DNA of 39,390 nucleotides from an uncultured Arenicella sp. (GTDB taxonomy: Bacteria > Pseudomonadota > Gammaproteobacteria > Arenicellales > Arenicellaceae), in the NCBI GenBank assembly GCA_937989675.1, contig CALKRK010000176.1, forward strand, positions 1 through 39,390, written 5' to 3'. Positions within the stretch are counted from its first letter, which is position 1. Each line of letters opens with the position of its first letter. Below the pieces are notes generated by a model that saw nothing but the letters and a program-made list of their open reading frames with translations, did no database searches and had not been told where the DNA came from. Both the position numbers and the translations under genes were made by a program. Below are positions 18,468 to 26,996 of the stretch, piece after piece.

Positions 18468-19289
18468 TTAAGGTGTTAGCTGGGTGAGAATAAGTGGGTT
18501 TACGTAACTGCCATTTAGCTGGGTCTGCCATACTAGGCGTTTGATTTCGCTGTCAGGTTTTATCCGTGCTAGCCTTCCAATGACCGCGCCAGCGACGACA
18601 CCATTACCAATTTCTACGGTAAGGTCTTCTAGGCCTTCTAAAATGCTATATAAACCGCGGCCGTGATCAAGAAAAATGGCTGCAACACCAGAGTCGCTAA
18701 ATTCAATTTTCGATACAATTGCATTCTGCGGTGCCACAGCCATAGCCAGTTCGGTCGTGGTCAAGCTGATCGCATTTTGAGCGACCAGCATATTGCTATC
18801 GGGGTCGAAACGTCGGTGACCAAAGGTATCGCTCCAATCGCCTTTCACTGGCATCAACAGCGGGAGACTAGGCTGTTGAGTGTTGCTGAAATCGATGTCT
18901 GATACAGACTTATGTTCACGCCGTAGCAATTCGCCTAATGGTCCGTTGTTCTCCAATAATGGGTAATGATATTGTTCCACATCAATACCTTTATGTTCGC
19001 CAGTGCTGCCTTCTAAACTTCGTTTTACGTAAATAAGGTAGTTGCCAGGCAGCGTATCGAGGCTTATGCCAATAAGTATCCGCCAGTGAGATTTTTCTTC
19101 AATTACAACGGGTTCACGCAAGCCATAGCGAACCTCAGGTAACTCCGCAGAAATCTTTGCTAGCCTAAATTCGACCACGCCGCCGGGGAAGTTGGTTTCA
19201 GCGCGGCTATTTTGGCCATAAGTAAAGAGAGCCATGAAACACAGCGCCTTGGCTGTTGAGGCCGGGTGCTTAAATGAACTTTTAGGCAT
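18468..19289 (-). CDS. Degenerate M23/LytM-domain protein, probably non-catalytic
   Basis: A 273-residue protein with a likely signal peptide (about 1-30), an N-terminal domain (about 35-110) and a C-terminal M23 (LytM) peptidoglycan-hydrolase-like domain (about 140-270). M23 landmarks are present: DTFGHRRFDP, the IFLDHGRGLYSILEGL strand and YVNPL. However, the zinc ligands are missing: the HxxxD position reads QNAIS and the usual HLHFE near the end reads LVWQT. The protein is therefore probably a regulatory or structural LytM factor like EnvC or NlpD (inference). It starts 2 bases after xseA ends and is surely co-transcribed with it. Confidence 0.78.
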   Translation of the reverse strand: MPKSSFKHPASTAKALCFMALFTYGQNSRAETNFPGGVVEFRLAKISAELPEVRYGLREPVVIEEKSHWRILIGISLDTLPGNYLIYVKRSLEGSTGEHKGIDVEQYHYPLLENNGPLGELLRREHKSVSDIDFSNTQQPSLPLLMPVKGDWSDTFGHRRFDPDSNMLVAQNAISLTTTELAMAVAPQNAIVSKIEFSDSGVAAIFLDHGRGLYSILEGLEDLTVEIGNGVVAGAVIGRLARIKPDSEIKRLVWQTQLNGSYVNPLILTQLTP

Positions 19290-19291
19290 AA

Positions 19292-20620
19292 CTAGCGAAC
19301 TTTCTGAACCAAGCAGTCAAGACTTCCATCGCTCAGTTGCACAGAAATCCTGTCATTTTCTGCGACGGCGTCAGTTGTTCTGACGATGGAGTGTTGTTGA
19401 TCACGAGCAATGGAAAAGCCTCGTTCTAGGGTCGCAAGCGGGCTCACTGCGTTGAGCTTACCGCCCAAGGCTTCAAACTTCTGAGTGCTAAGCACAAGTG
19501 CTTGCGTTTGCACCCGTTGTAAGCGGTGGCTAAGTGCTCGTAGGTCAGAGTTGTTACGCTGTAAGCGTTTGGCTGGAAGCTGAGCCTGAATTCGCTGTTG
19601 CAAATGGCCTAGTTTATCCCGACGGCGCGCGAGCCGGTTGAGTACATTATTTTGTAAGCGCAATGAAGCGTGATTAAGCTTATCCGCTTTGGCGCTGAGT
19701 TGCTGTTTAGGGTGTACCAATTGCCGGCCCGTCATATCAATTGTTTGCGCCATCCGCTGCAGTAGGCGTTCCATGTTACGTGGTAAGCGAAATTGCATGC
19801 TTTTGATATTAGCTATCAATTGGTCTGTATCCGGGCTAACAATTTCGGCCGCTGCCGTTGGCGTTGGTGCTCTCAAGTCAGCAACCAAATCAGAGATAGT
19901 GACGTCGACTTCATGGCCAACACCGCTGATAATTGGAATAGGGCTGGCGAATATCTCGCGCGCTAAGCCTTCATCGTTAAAGCACCATAGATCCTCAAGT
20001 GAGCCACCGCCGCGACTTAGAATCAATACATCACATTGTTGGTGTTGTAGTGCATCTCGAAGCGCTTGAATGATTGATTTAGCAGCGGTCTCGCCTTGTA
20101 CTACAGCGGGGTAGATTGTGACGGGGATGCCTGGGCAGCGCCGCTTAAGAGTGGTTACAATATCTCTAACGGCTGCACCCGAGGGCGAAGTGATTAAGCC
20201 GATGTGTTTCGCGAACTTAGGTATGGCTTGTTTATGTTCTTGGGCGAACAGGCCCTGCTGATTCAACGCTTGCTTTAGTTCTTCGAACCGGCGTTGGAGT
20301 ATCCCTTCACCAGCTTCCTCCATGTGTTGCACAATGCATTGGAGGTCACCGCGTGCAGTGTAAACCGAAATCTTGCAACGGACTCTAACCAAATCCCCAA
20401 CTTTTGGGTGGTAGCGGCTGATACTAGCCCGCCCCTTAAACATGGCGCACCTGAGTTGTGAACGTTCATCTTTTAGGCTGAAATAAATATGCCCAGAAGC
20501 AGGCGTGCTCAACGACGATAACTCCCCTTCGATCCACACTTCTGGGTAACTCGTTTCCATTAAACGTCGCATTTCATCGGCGAGTTCGCTGACTTGATAG
20601 ACTGTTGGGGTTTGCTTCAT
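19292..20620 (-). CDS. xseA: Exodeoxyribonuclease VII large subunit XseA
   Basis: Large subunit of exonuclease VII, which degrades single-stranded DNA to short oligonucleotides together with XseB. The N-terminal OB-fold (VWIEGELSSLSTPASGHIYFSLKD), the catalytic core motifs (GAAVRDIVTTLKRRCP, GGGSLEDLW, SGVGHEVDVTISDLVADLRAPTPTAAAE) and a long basic coiled-coil region (about 280-400) are all visible. Length 442 is usual. The small subunit gene xseB is not in the window. The ATG has no clear Shine-Dalgarno sequence. It heads a three-gene minus-strand run. Confidence 0.96.
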   Translation of the reverse strand: MKQTPTVYQVSELADEMRRLMETSYPEVWIEGELSSLSTPASGHIYFSLKDERSQLRCAMFKGRASISRYHPKVGDLVRVRCKISVYTARGDLQCIVQHMEEAGEGILQRRFEELKQALNQQGLFAQEHKQAIPKFAKHIGLITSPSGAAVRDIVTTLKRRCPGIPVTIYPAVVQGETAAKSIIQALRDALQHQQCDVLILSRGGGSLEDLWCFNDEGLAREIFASPIPIISGVGHEVDVTISDLVADLRAPTPTAAAEIVSPDTDQLIANIKSMQFRLPRNMERLLQRMAQTIDMTGRQLVHPKQQLSAKADKLNHASLRLQNNVLNRLARRRDKLGHLQQRIQAQLPAKRLQRNNSDLRALSHRLQRVQTQALVLSTQKFEALGGKLNAVSPLATLERGFSIARDQQHSIVRTTDAVAENDRISVQLSDGSLDCLVQKVR

Positions 20621-20743
20621 GATGAGGGTGCGGCGTACGATTTATAGGGTTCGATAATAGTATAAAAGTGATGGCTAATAAAAATATTCGCTTTTTTTAA
20701 CGAATAGTTGAAATGGTGTATAGGCGTTCGTAAAAGGGTTGGT

Positions 20744-20749
20744 TATAAT
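20744..20749 (+). promoter_or_regulatory. ffs: -10 box of the SRP RNA promoter
   Basis: A consensus TATAAT lies 6 bases before the predicted 5' end of the SRP RNA (20756), the right distance for a -10 element. No good -35 hexamer is seen 16-18 bases upstream. The rest of 20621-20755, between xseA and the RNA, is AT-rich and holds no other feature I can support. Confidence 0.6.
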
Positions 20750-20755
20750 CCGCGT

Positions 20756-20868
20756 GGCGGTGGTGGTTAGTCTCCACAGTGGCGATAGATTGTGAACCCG
20801 GTCAGGCCCGGAAGGGAGCAGCCGTAGCGATTGATTCGGGTGCTGTGATCAGGTTAGCTGCCACCGTT
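20756..20868 (+). ncRNA. ffs: Signal recognition particle RNA, 4.5S type
   Basis: About 113 nucleotides forming one long hairpin, the small gammaproteobacterial SRP RNA that binds Ffh. The apical domain IV is clear: GGTCAGGCCCGGAAGGGAGC (20810-20829) matches the universal Ffh-binding loop with a GGAA tetraloop. The ends pair: 20758-20764 (CGGTGGT) with 20860-20866 (GCCACCG). A T-run follows at once (20867-20875) and, with the closing helix, would serve as terminator. Exact ends are estimated from pairing. Confidence 0.95.
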
Positions 20869-20869
20869 C

Positions 20870-21082
20870 TTTTTTAGTTTCATTCAAAATTTGCGAAGCA
20901 AATTTCTGAATGAAACGCTCAGGGCTGTTTTTTAGTTTAAGTCCTCGAAAAGACGTTCGGACATAAACGCTCAGGGCTGCTTTTTAGTTTAAGTCTGGGA
21001 ACTGCTTTCAGACTTAACGGCCCAAGGCTGTTTTTTAAGTTTAAGTTTGAGAAAGGCGTTCAGACTTAAGGGATCAGAGCTG
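20870..21082 (+). repeat. Four tandem about 52-bp hairpin repeats after the SRP RNA
   Basis: Four imperfect units follow ffs. Each has a T-run, then an inverted repeat, then a version of GCTCAGGGCTG. The conserved element ends at 20927, 20979, 21030 and 21082, a 51-52 base period. The hairpins are 20877-20916, 20935-20968, 20987-21018 and 21041-21069. The stems differ but stay paired: GTTTCATTCA with TGAATGAAAC, GTTTAAGTCC with GGACATAAAC, GTTTAAGTCTG with CAGACTTAAC, TTAAGTTTGA with TCAGACTTAA. There is no open reading frame of note. This fills the gene-free stretch 20869-21193 apart from the dnaX promoter. Function is unknown. Confidence 0.85.
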
Positions 21083-21116
21083 ATTGGTCCAAGACTGTTA
21101 AATGTTCTATCTATTG

Positions 21117-21158
21117 TTCCGAAAAAGATTCTAAAAGCTTTATAATGTGAGTTCACAT
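21117..21158 (+). promoter_or_regulatory. Candidate dnaX promoter with overlapping palindrome
   Basis: A consensus -10 TATAAT is at 21141-21146, with a weak -35 TTCCGA (21117-21122, 18-base spacer). A perfect palindrome, ATGTGAGTTCACAT (21145-21158), overlaps the -10 and the likely start point near 21153, a position where a repressor would block initiation. The two TGTGA/TCACA halves are only 2 bases apart, not the 6 of a CRP site. Confidence 0.5.
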
Positions 21159-21193
21159 ATATTTAAGCACTTCTAATTCCACGATCCGCGTTT

Positions 21194-23098
21194 ATGGCAT
21201 ATCTAGCACTGGCTCGAAAATGGCGACCTAAAGCTTTCTCTGAAGTGGTGGGGCAAAGTCATGTCGTGCAGGCTTTGTCTAATGCGCTCGATTCAGGGCG
21301 TGTGCATCACGCCTTTCTGTTTACCGGCACGCGTGGTGTAGGCAAGACCACGCTTGCGCGAATCTTCGCAAAGTCATTAAATTGCGAATCGGGTACGAGT
21401 GCTGAACCTTGCCAACAATGCAGCACTTGCCAATCGATTGACGAAGGTCGTTACGTTGATTTGATAGAAATTGACGCGGCTTCGCGCACCAAGGTTGATG
21501 ACACGCGTGAACTATTAGAGAGCGTTCAGTACGCGCCTACCTCCGGCAAAGTTAAGGTTTATCTCATTGACGAGGTACACATGCTCTCCGGGCATAGTTT
21601 TAATGCCTTGCTTAAAACTCTCGAAGAGCCTCCTGAGCACGTTAAATTCTTGTTTGCAACGACCGATCCACAAAAAATGCCGGTCACGGTCTTGTCTCGT
21701 TGTCTACAATTCAATTTGAGGGCGATGCGGCCAGAACAAGTCGAAAATCAACTGGTTAAGATTTTGGGTAGTGAGGGTTTGAGTTTTGATCAAGCCGCGT
21801 TGCACTCCCTTGCCAAGGCGGCCGACGGTAGCATGCGAGATGGTTTGAGTTTGCTAGACCAAGCCATTGCTCAAGGTGGCGGTGAAGTTAGGCTCGCTGA
21901 TGTTGAAGGTATGCTCGGAACGATTAAAAGCGAGCATACCGAGGCAATTATCAAAGCGTTGGCGGCGGCAGACGTCGATCAAGCGCTAAATGTCGTTGCG
22001 GATATGGCTGATAATGCGGTTGATTTTTCCGTTGCGCTGGATGACGTGTTAATGCAGTTGTATTACGTCTCGTTAGCGCAGATCGCACCAAGCTCACTCA
22101 GTGCCACTGACGCGAATACTGAGATGATCTTATCGATTGCATCGACGCTGACGCCGGAGACCGTTCAATTATTCTATCAAATTGGCTTGATCTCCAAACG
22201 TGACATTCCGCTTGCGCCGAGTTTACGTGTGGGGTTTGAAATGGCTCTATTGCGGATGTTGGCGTTTGAGCCTAGTAGTAGTGAAACGGTTACGCAGGTT
22301 ACCGGTTTAGGTAATGCGGCTAGCGAAACATCTAATGCGGTGCCGGCCTCAGCAAGTTCACCAGCGGCACCTCAACAAGTGGCTGAATCAGCACCTACGA
22401 GCCGTTTGCAAACTCCAGATCAAACTCCAGTAAGTAGTGCGCCGGCCGCGCCTGAGCCGCGTTCTGTTCCGCCAATGCAACCGCAGGGCGGGATGCAACA
22501 AACGGCGCCGGAAGCAAATTACACGTCTAGTTCAGCAGCCGCTGAGCCGGTAATGCCTGAGCCAGTGGCAGTTCCTTCTCAGTCCGCACCGAGTCCGGCC
22601 GCACCGAGTCCGGCCCCGGCCCCAGTTCCACAAGCTATGCCTTCTCCCGCTCCGGCTGCGAATTCGGTAGCTCCAACGCAAGCGGTGACTCAACCGAGCG
22701 CGATTGCCGTCACCTTGGCGGGTAATAATGAATGGGGCGAGTTAGTCGAGCAAACCAATTTAATTGGCTTGCCGAAAGAGCTTGCAATGAACTGCGCTTG
22801 TGAGAGATTAGCGGATGATAAAATTCAGCTGAGTTTGGCGCCAAAACTGCACCACCTATTAAAACCGGAACGAATAGCCAAGATTCAGGAAGCGATTCGC
22901 GTGGTGCTAAACTCGCAAGCGGAGATTGCTCTTGAACTTGAAGAAAGTGATAAAGAAACTCCGGCTGAGTGTTTGGCTAGATTGGGCCACGAACAATTCG
23001 AGCAAACCAAAGAAAGCATCAAAAACGACCCTGGCGTTAAAGCCATTATGTCGGAATTTGGTGCTACCCTGAATGAAGATTCGATCAAGCCAATATAG
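21194..23098 (+). CDS. dnaX: DNA polymerase III subunit tau DnaX
   Basis: DnaX forms the ATPase core of the sliding-clamp loader; the full-length tau form also ties the polymerase core and DnaB helicase together. The 634-residue protein has Walker A GTRGVGKT (45-52), zinc cysteines C64, C73, C76 and C79, Walker B LIDEVHM and the sensor segment LFATTDPQKMPVTVLSRC. A long Ala/Pro-rich linker (about 370-515) separates the clamp-loader domains from the tau C-terminal domain. I found no A AAA AAG slippery site in the linker, so a gamma form by the E. coli frameshift is not supported. No Shine-Dalgarno sequence precedes the ATG. Confidence 0.96.
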   Translation: MAYLALARKWRPKAFSEVVGQSHVVQALSNALDSGRVHHAFLFTGTRGVGKTTLARIFAKSLNCESGTSAEPCQQCSTCQSIDEGRYVDLIEIDAASRTKVDDTRELLESVQYAPTSGKVKVYLIDEVHMLSGHSFNALLKTLEEPPEHVKFLFATTDPQKMPVTVLSRCLQFNLRAMRPEQVENQLVKILGSEGLSFDQAALHSLAKAADGSMRDGLSLLDQAIAQGGGEVRLADVEGMLGTIKSEHTEAIIKALAAADVDQALNVVADMADNAVDFSVALDDVLMQLYYVSLAQIAPSSLSATDANTEMILSIASTLTPETVQLFYQIGLISKRDIPLAPSLRVGFEMALLRMLAFEPSSSETVTQVTGLGNAASETSNAVPASASSPAAPQQVAESAPTSRLQTPDQTPVSSAPAAPEPRSVPPMQPQGGMQQTAPEANYTSSSAAAEPVMPEPVAVPSQSAPSPAAPSPAPAPVPQAMPSPAPAANSVAPTQAVTQPSAIAVTLAGNNEWGELVEQTNLIGLPKELAMNCACERLADDKIQLSLAPKLHHLLKPERIAKIQEAIRVVLNSQAEIALELEESDKETPAECLARLGHEQFEQTKESIKNDPGVKAIMSEFGATLNEDSIKPI

Positions 23099-23183
23099 AC
23101 CAATATAGTTTCGAGCAGATAGTTAAATGTTCAAATACGCTGTGTAACATAGGCGTATCAAAAGAGATAAGACAAAGGTAGTA

Positions 23184-23516
23184 ATGATGATGAAAGGCGG
23201 TTTAAGCAATATAATGAAACAAGCTCAGGCCATGCAGGAAAACATGCAGAAGGCCCAAGAGGAGTTAGCTAACATTGAGGTAAATGGTGAAGCTGGCGGC
23301 GGCATGGTAAAACTGAGCATGACTTGCCGTTATGATGTAAAGAAGGTTTCCATTGATCCTGAGTTAATTGGCGATGCCGACGATAAAGAAATTCTTGAAG
23401 ACCTAATAGCCGCTGCTGTAAACGATGCTGTTCGTAAAGTTGAGAAGACATCAAAAGAAAAGATGGCGGGTTTAACCGGTGGTCTTGATATACCCGGCAT
23501 GAAAATGCCATTTTGA
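23184..23516 (+). CDS. ybaB: Nucleoid-associated protein YbaB/EbfC
   Basis: A small DNA-binding dimer of the YbaB/EbfC family, 110 residues. The family pattern is visible: [29 protein letters not shown] at the N-terminus, the central [29 protein letters not shown] and the C-terminal [12 protein letters not shown]. Three ATG codons in a row (23184, 23187, 23190) follow AAGG; the spacings are 5, 8 and 11 bases, so the middle one may be used. It lies 85 bases after dnaX and 7 bases before recR, the conserved dnaX-ybaB-recR order. Confidence 0.95.
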   Translation: MMMKGGLSNIMKQAQAMQENMQKAQEELANIEVNGEAGGGMVKLSMTCRYDVKKVSIDPELIGDADDKEILEDLIAAAVNDAVRKVEKTSKEKMAGLTGGLDIPGMKMPF

Positions 23517-23523
23517 TTGGGTA

Positions 23524-24123
23524 ATGGCTACCTCATCAGCAATCGAGGCGTTAAAGGATGCGCTTAAAGCCTTACCCGGTGTCGGGCCAAAGAACGCGCA
23601 GAGAATGGCATTTCATCTTATGGAGCGCGACAGAGAAGGCGCCAAGGATATTGCCGATGCACTCAATTATGCGCTCGAAAAAGTAACTTCTTGCCAGCGC
23701 TGTAATACGTTTTGCGAGGCGGATGTTTGTGATATTTGCTCGTCAAATAAGCGTGATAAACAACTATTATGCGTGGTGGAAACGCCGGCTGACTTACAAG
23801 CGATCGAGCAGGTTGGGGCCTACCAAGGACTTTATTTTGTCTTGATGGGCAAGCTTTCCCCATTGGAAGGAATAGGGCCTGAGAAGCTTGCGTTTAAACG
23901 GCTTAATACCCTGGTCGCTGAAAATGATATTCGTGAAGTCGTGATTGCCACAAACATTACCGCCGAAGGCGAAACTACGGCGGACTATACACAGCAGTTA
24001 CTAAAGCCTTACGGCGTGACCGTCACACGCCTTGCGCGAGGTGTGCCGGTTGGCGGCGAGTTAGAGTATATGGATCAGCGCACCTTGGCGGCGGCGTTTA
24101 AGGATAGGCGGTCGGCTGACTAA
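23524..24123 (+). CDS. recR: Recombination mediator RecR
   Basis: RecR works with RecO (and RecF) to load RecA on gapped DNA. The 199-residue protein has the N-terminal helix-hairpin-helix (ALPGVGPKNAQRMAFHL), the four-cysteine zinc finger CQRCNTFCEADVCDIC (about 57-72), the Toprim domain (LLCVVETPADLQAIEQ, VVIATNITAEGETTADY) and the C-terminal LARGVPVGGELEYMDQRTLAAA. Only 7 bases separate it from ybaB. Confidence 0.96.
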   Translation: MATSSAIEALKDALKALPGVGPKNAQRMAFHLMERDREGAKDIADALNYALEKVTSCQRCNTFCEADVCDICSSNKRDKQLLCVVETPADLQAIEQVGAYQGLYFVLMGKLSPLEGIGPEKLAFKRLNTLVAENDIREVVIATNITAEGETTADYTQQLLKPYGVTVTRLARGVPVGGELEYMDQRTLAAAFKDRRSAD

Positions 24124-24211
24124 AAAGATTAAAGAAATCGGATAAAGAACTTTTATGACGGTGATGCCATTCGGTTAGCCGTGAACCCACCAACGAAATT
24201 TAGAATTTTTT

Positions 24212-26533
24212 ATGTTGTCTATTGAAAAAAGACTCGCTGATGAACTGGGCGTTCAAGCGAAGCAGGTCATTGCGACCATAGAACTACTTGACGATGGCTC
24301 AACGGTACCGTTTATCTCTCGATACCGTAAAGAAGCGACCGGAGGCCTAGATGATACGCAGCTTCGGACACTCGACGAGCGATTAAAATATTTGCGAGAG
24401 TTGGATGATCGACGTGCAAGTATTCTGAGCAGTATCGAGGAGCAGGGCAAGTTAAGTGATGAGCTTAGTAAAGCGATTCTTGCGGCTGAAACAAAGAACG
24501 CGCTTGAAGATTTATATCTTCCGTATAAACCTAAGCGGCGAACCAAGGGCCAAATAGCCATTGAAGCTGGTTTGGAGCCATTAGCCGAATCACTACTTTC
24601 CAATCCTATGCTGGAGCCTGAGGCTGAAGCCAAGAAATTTCTAAATGACTCTGAGGAAACCCCGGTTGTTGATACTAAAGCGGCTTTGGACGGCGCTCGC
24701 GCTATTTTGATGGAGCGCTTCGCCGAGGATGCCGAGCTGTTGGCGCAACTGCGAAGCTATTTAGAAGATAAAGCTTTGGTAACGGTAAACGTTGCCAAAG
24801 ATAAAGAACAGGAAGGCGCGAAATTTCGCGACTACTTCGACTATAAAGAGCCGTATAAGAACGTTCCTCCACATCGAGCACTGGCTATTTTTAGAGGCCG
24901 CAACGAAGGTGTTCTCATTTCGGGTTTGGATATTGAAGCGCCTGATGGCGGTTGGATAGGCAGTTTGTCGCATCCATGTGAGCAAATGTTGGCTAAGCAC
25001 TGGGGCATCCAACATCAGGGCCGCCCGGCAGACGATTGGTTGGCTCAGGTGGTGAGTTGGGCTTGGCGCATCAAAGTGCTGCTGCATTTGAGTGGTGATT
25101 TGATGTTTAATCTTCGCGAGAAAGCCGAAGCCGAGGCTATTCGGGTATTTTCGATGAACCTTAAAGACTTATTGTTGGCGGCGCCAGCGGGCGCTAAAGC
25201 GACGCTTGGATTAGACCCCGGTTTGCGTACCGGTGTGAAAATTGCGGTGGTAGACAATACCGGCCAATACTTAGATCAGGGAACAATTTATCCGCACGCA
25301 CCCAAAAATCAATGGGATGCATCAATAGCAACGTTAGCGGCGTTATGCCACAAGCACAAAGTAGAATTGCTGGCGATTGGTAATGGCACCGCGTCTCGCG
25401 AAACCGACAAGCTCGCTGGCGATTTAATCAAACGCTATCCTGAACTTAAACTTACCAAAATTATGGTGAATGAAGCTGGGGCATCTGTGTACTCCGCGTC
25501 GGAATTTGCGGCGAAAGAGTTTCCTGACCTAGATGTAACTATCCGAGGTGCGGTATCGATAGCACGTCGCTTACAAGACCCACTTGCGGAATTGGTGAAA
25601 ATCGAACCGAAATCGATTGGGGTTGGTCAGTACCAGCACGATGTGAATCAATACCAATTAGGCCGTTCATTAGATGCTGTTATCGAAGATTGTGTGAATG
25701 ACGTAGGCGTAGATTTGAATATGGCGTCTATGCCCTTATTGAAGCGCGTCTCCGGTCTTAACGAAACCATTGCGGGTAATATTGTTACACACCGCAATAC
25801 CAACGGCGGTTTTAAAACGCGTGAAGAGTTGAAAAATGTACCGCGGCTTGGTGATAAGACATTCGAGCAAGCCGCAGGGTTTTTGCGTATTGTTTCGGAC
25901 AATACAAACCCATTAGATGCCTCAGGAGTTCACCCTGAAGCCTATTCTGTAGTCGAGGCGATCGCACAAAAGAACGGGCGCGAGGTCAATGCGATTATTG
26001 GCGACAGCGCGTTTCTTAAAGCATTAAAACCTCAAGATTACGTCACCGATCAATTTGGGGTGCCAACCGTTCTGGATATTATTAAGGAGTTGGATAAGCC
26101 GGGGCGAGATCCGCGGCCGGAGTTTAAAACAGCTAAGTTGCAAGACGGTGTCGAGACCATAAAAGATCTAATGGATGACATGGTTCTTGAGGGCACTGTG
26201 ACCAACGTAACAAATTTTGGTGCGTTTGTTGATATTGGTGTGCACCAAGATGGCTTGGTACACATTTCTTGCCTCGCTGACAAATTTGTTGATGACCCGC
26301 ACAAGGTTGTGAAAGCAGGCCAAATTGTGAAGGTGAAAGTTTTGGAAGTGGATATCCAGAGAAAACGGATTGCCCTAACCATGCGGCTTCAGGAAACCAA
26401 GCAAGAGCGTCGTGATCGAGGTAGCCCCGAGAAAACAAGCAAGCCTAGAAAACCGGCGAGGAAACCTAGCCAAAGTAAGCCGATGGCTAATAATGCAATG
26501 GCTGAAAAATTGGCGGCGGCGTTCAAAAAGTAG
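24212..26533 (+). CDS. tex: Tex family RNA-binding transcription accessory protein
   Basis: Tex is a conserved nucleic-acid-binding protein related to eukaryotic Spt6. The 773-residue sequence has the N-terminal helical region with [19 protein letters not shown], a YqgF/RNase H-like domain ([17 protein letters not shown]), tandem helix-hairpin-helix segments ([27 protein letters not shown]) and a C-terminal S1 domain (about 650-715, [21 protein letters not shown]). The tail is basic and Lys/Arg/Ser-rich. The ATG follows an AT-rich leader without a Shine-Dalgarno sequence. It is probably a separate unit from recR (88-base gap). Confidence 0.95.
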   Translation: MLSIEKRLADELGVQAKQVIATIELLDDGSTVPFISRYRKEATGGLDDTQLRTLDERLKYLRELDDRRASILSSIEEQGKLSDELSKAILAAETKNALEDLYLPYKPKRRTKGQIAIEAGLEPLAESLLSNPMLEPEAEAKKFLNDSEETPVVDTKAALDGARAILMERFAEDAELLAQLRSYLEDKALVTVNVAKDKEQEGAKFRDYFDYKEPYKNVPPHRALAIFRGRNEGVLISGLDIEAPDGGWIGSLSHPCEQMLAKHWGIQHQGRPADDWLAQVVSWAWRIKVLLHLSGDLMFNLREKAEAEAIRVFSMNLKDLLLAAPAGAKATLGLDPGLRTGVKIAVVDNTGQYLDQGTIYPHAPKNQWDASIATLAALCHKHKVELLAIGNGTASRETDKLAGDLIKRYPELKLTKIMVNEAGASVYSASEFAAKEFPDLDVTIRGAVSIARRLQDPLAELVKIEPKSIGVGQYQHDVNQYQLGRSLDAVIEDCVNDVGVDLNMASMPLLKRVSGLNETIAGNIVTHRNTNGGFKTREELKNVPRLGDKTFEQAAGFLRIVSDNTNPLDASGVHPEAYSVVEAIAQKNGREVNAIIGDSAFLKALKPQDYVTDQFGVPTVLDIIKELDKPGRDPRPEFKTAKLQDGVETIKDLMDDMVLEGTVTNVTNFGAFVDIGVHQDGLVHISCLADKFVDDPHKVVKAGQIVKVKVLEVDIQRKRIALTMRLQETKQERRDRGSPEKTSKPRKPARKPSQSKPMANNAMAEKLAAAFKK

Positions 26534-26579
26534 CTGTGGGCTAATCGAGTTTCTAGATGTTTTTAAGCATACTTTTGCC

Positions 26580-26600
26580 TAGTCTAACCTAGTTAGGCTA
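26580..26600. repeat. Inverted repeat between tex and the IMPACT-like gene
   Basis: A 9-bp stem, TAGTCTAAC with GTTAGGCTA (one G-T pair) and a CTA loop, sits 47 bases after tex. No T-run follows on either strand, so it is not a standard terminator. It could be an operator for the downstream gene or a weak hairpin. Confidence 0.5.
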
Positions 26601-26642
26601 AATATCGACTATAGCGCCTAATATATAGTTACTAACTCGCTT

Positions 26643-26996
26643 ATGCAGCAATTGGAACATATCGTTAACGACAAAGGCTCAAAGTACGCTGTTAGCGGTG
26701 CTCAGGCGACTGATCGAGAGCAGGTGCAAGCAGTCTTAAGAACGCTGTGTAAAAAGAAGAAATACGCCAAAGCAACGCACAATACTTGGGCCGTTATTTT
26801 CTCGGATGGCACTCAGGTAAAAGACGATGATGGAGAGAGTGGGGCCGGGGCAATTATGCTAAAAATGCTGGATCAAGCAGATGTGCGTGATCATGTTGTC
26901 GTCGTGACGCGTTGGTACGGTGGCGTGCATTTAGGCGCAGACCGATTTCGTCATGTCCGCACCTGTGTGAAAGCGTATTTTGAGAAGTTCTTTTAG
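26643..26996 (+). CDS. Short IMPACT/UPF0029-domain protein
   Basis: A 117-residue stand-alone IMPACT (UPF0029) domain. The core motif is DDDGESGAGAIMLKML followed by VVVVTRWYGGVHLGADRFRH. Bacterial YigZ proteins have about 205 residues with a second C-terminal ferredoxin-like domain; that domain is absent here. The wording RWYGG-x-x-LG-x-DRF-x-H is closer to my memory of eukaryotic IMPACT/Yih1 than to YigZ (which reads RYFGGIKLGTGGL). The function of these proteins in bacteria is unknown. It overlaps the glutaredoxin-like gene tail to tail by 4 bases. Confidence 0.85.
   Translation: MQQLEHIVNDKGSKYAVSGAQATDREQVQAVLRTLCKKKKYAKATHNTWAVIFSDGTQVKDDDGESGAGAIMLKMLDQADVRDHVVVVTRWYGGVHLGADRFRHVRTCVKAYFEKFF

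Noticed and set aside
20870-21082. Integron attC-like or CRISPR-like array
   Set aside because: Arms begin with GTTT and end with AAC, the opposite orientation to attC (RYYYAAC outward, GTTRRRY inward), and no gene cassettes lie between. Units have no unique spacers of constant length and identical repeats as in CRISPR.
21146-21157. CRP binding site TGTGA-TCACA
   Set aside because: The half sites are separated by 2 bases; CRP needs 6.
21665-21680. Run of six A residues in dnaX as a frameshift site
   Set aside because: It lies in the conserved ATPase domain (DPQKM) near residue 160, far before the point where a gamma subunit should end, and lacks the A AAA AAG frame.
23135-23158. ATACGC...GCGTAT inverted repeat between dnaX and ybaB as a terminator
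   Set aside because: Six base pairs, a 12-base loop and no T-run; too weak to call.
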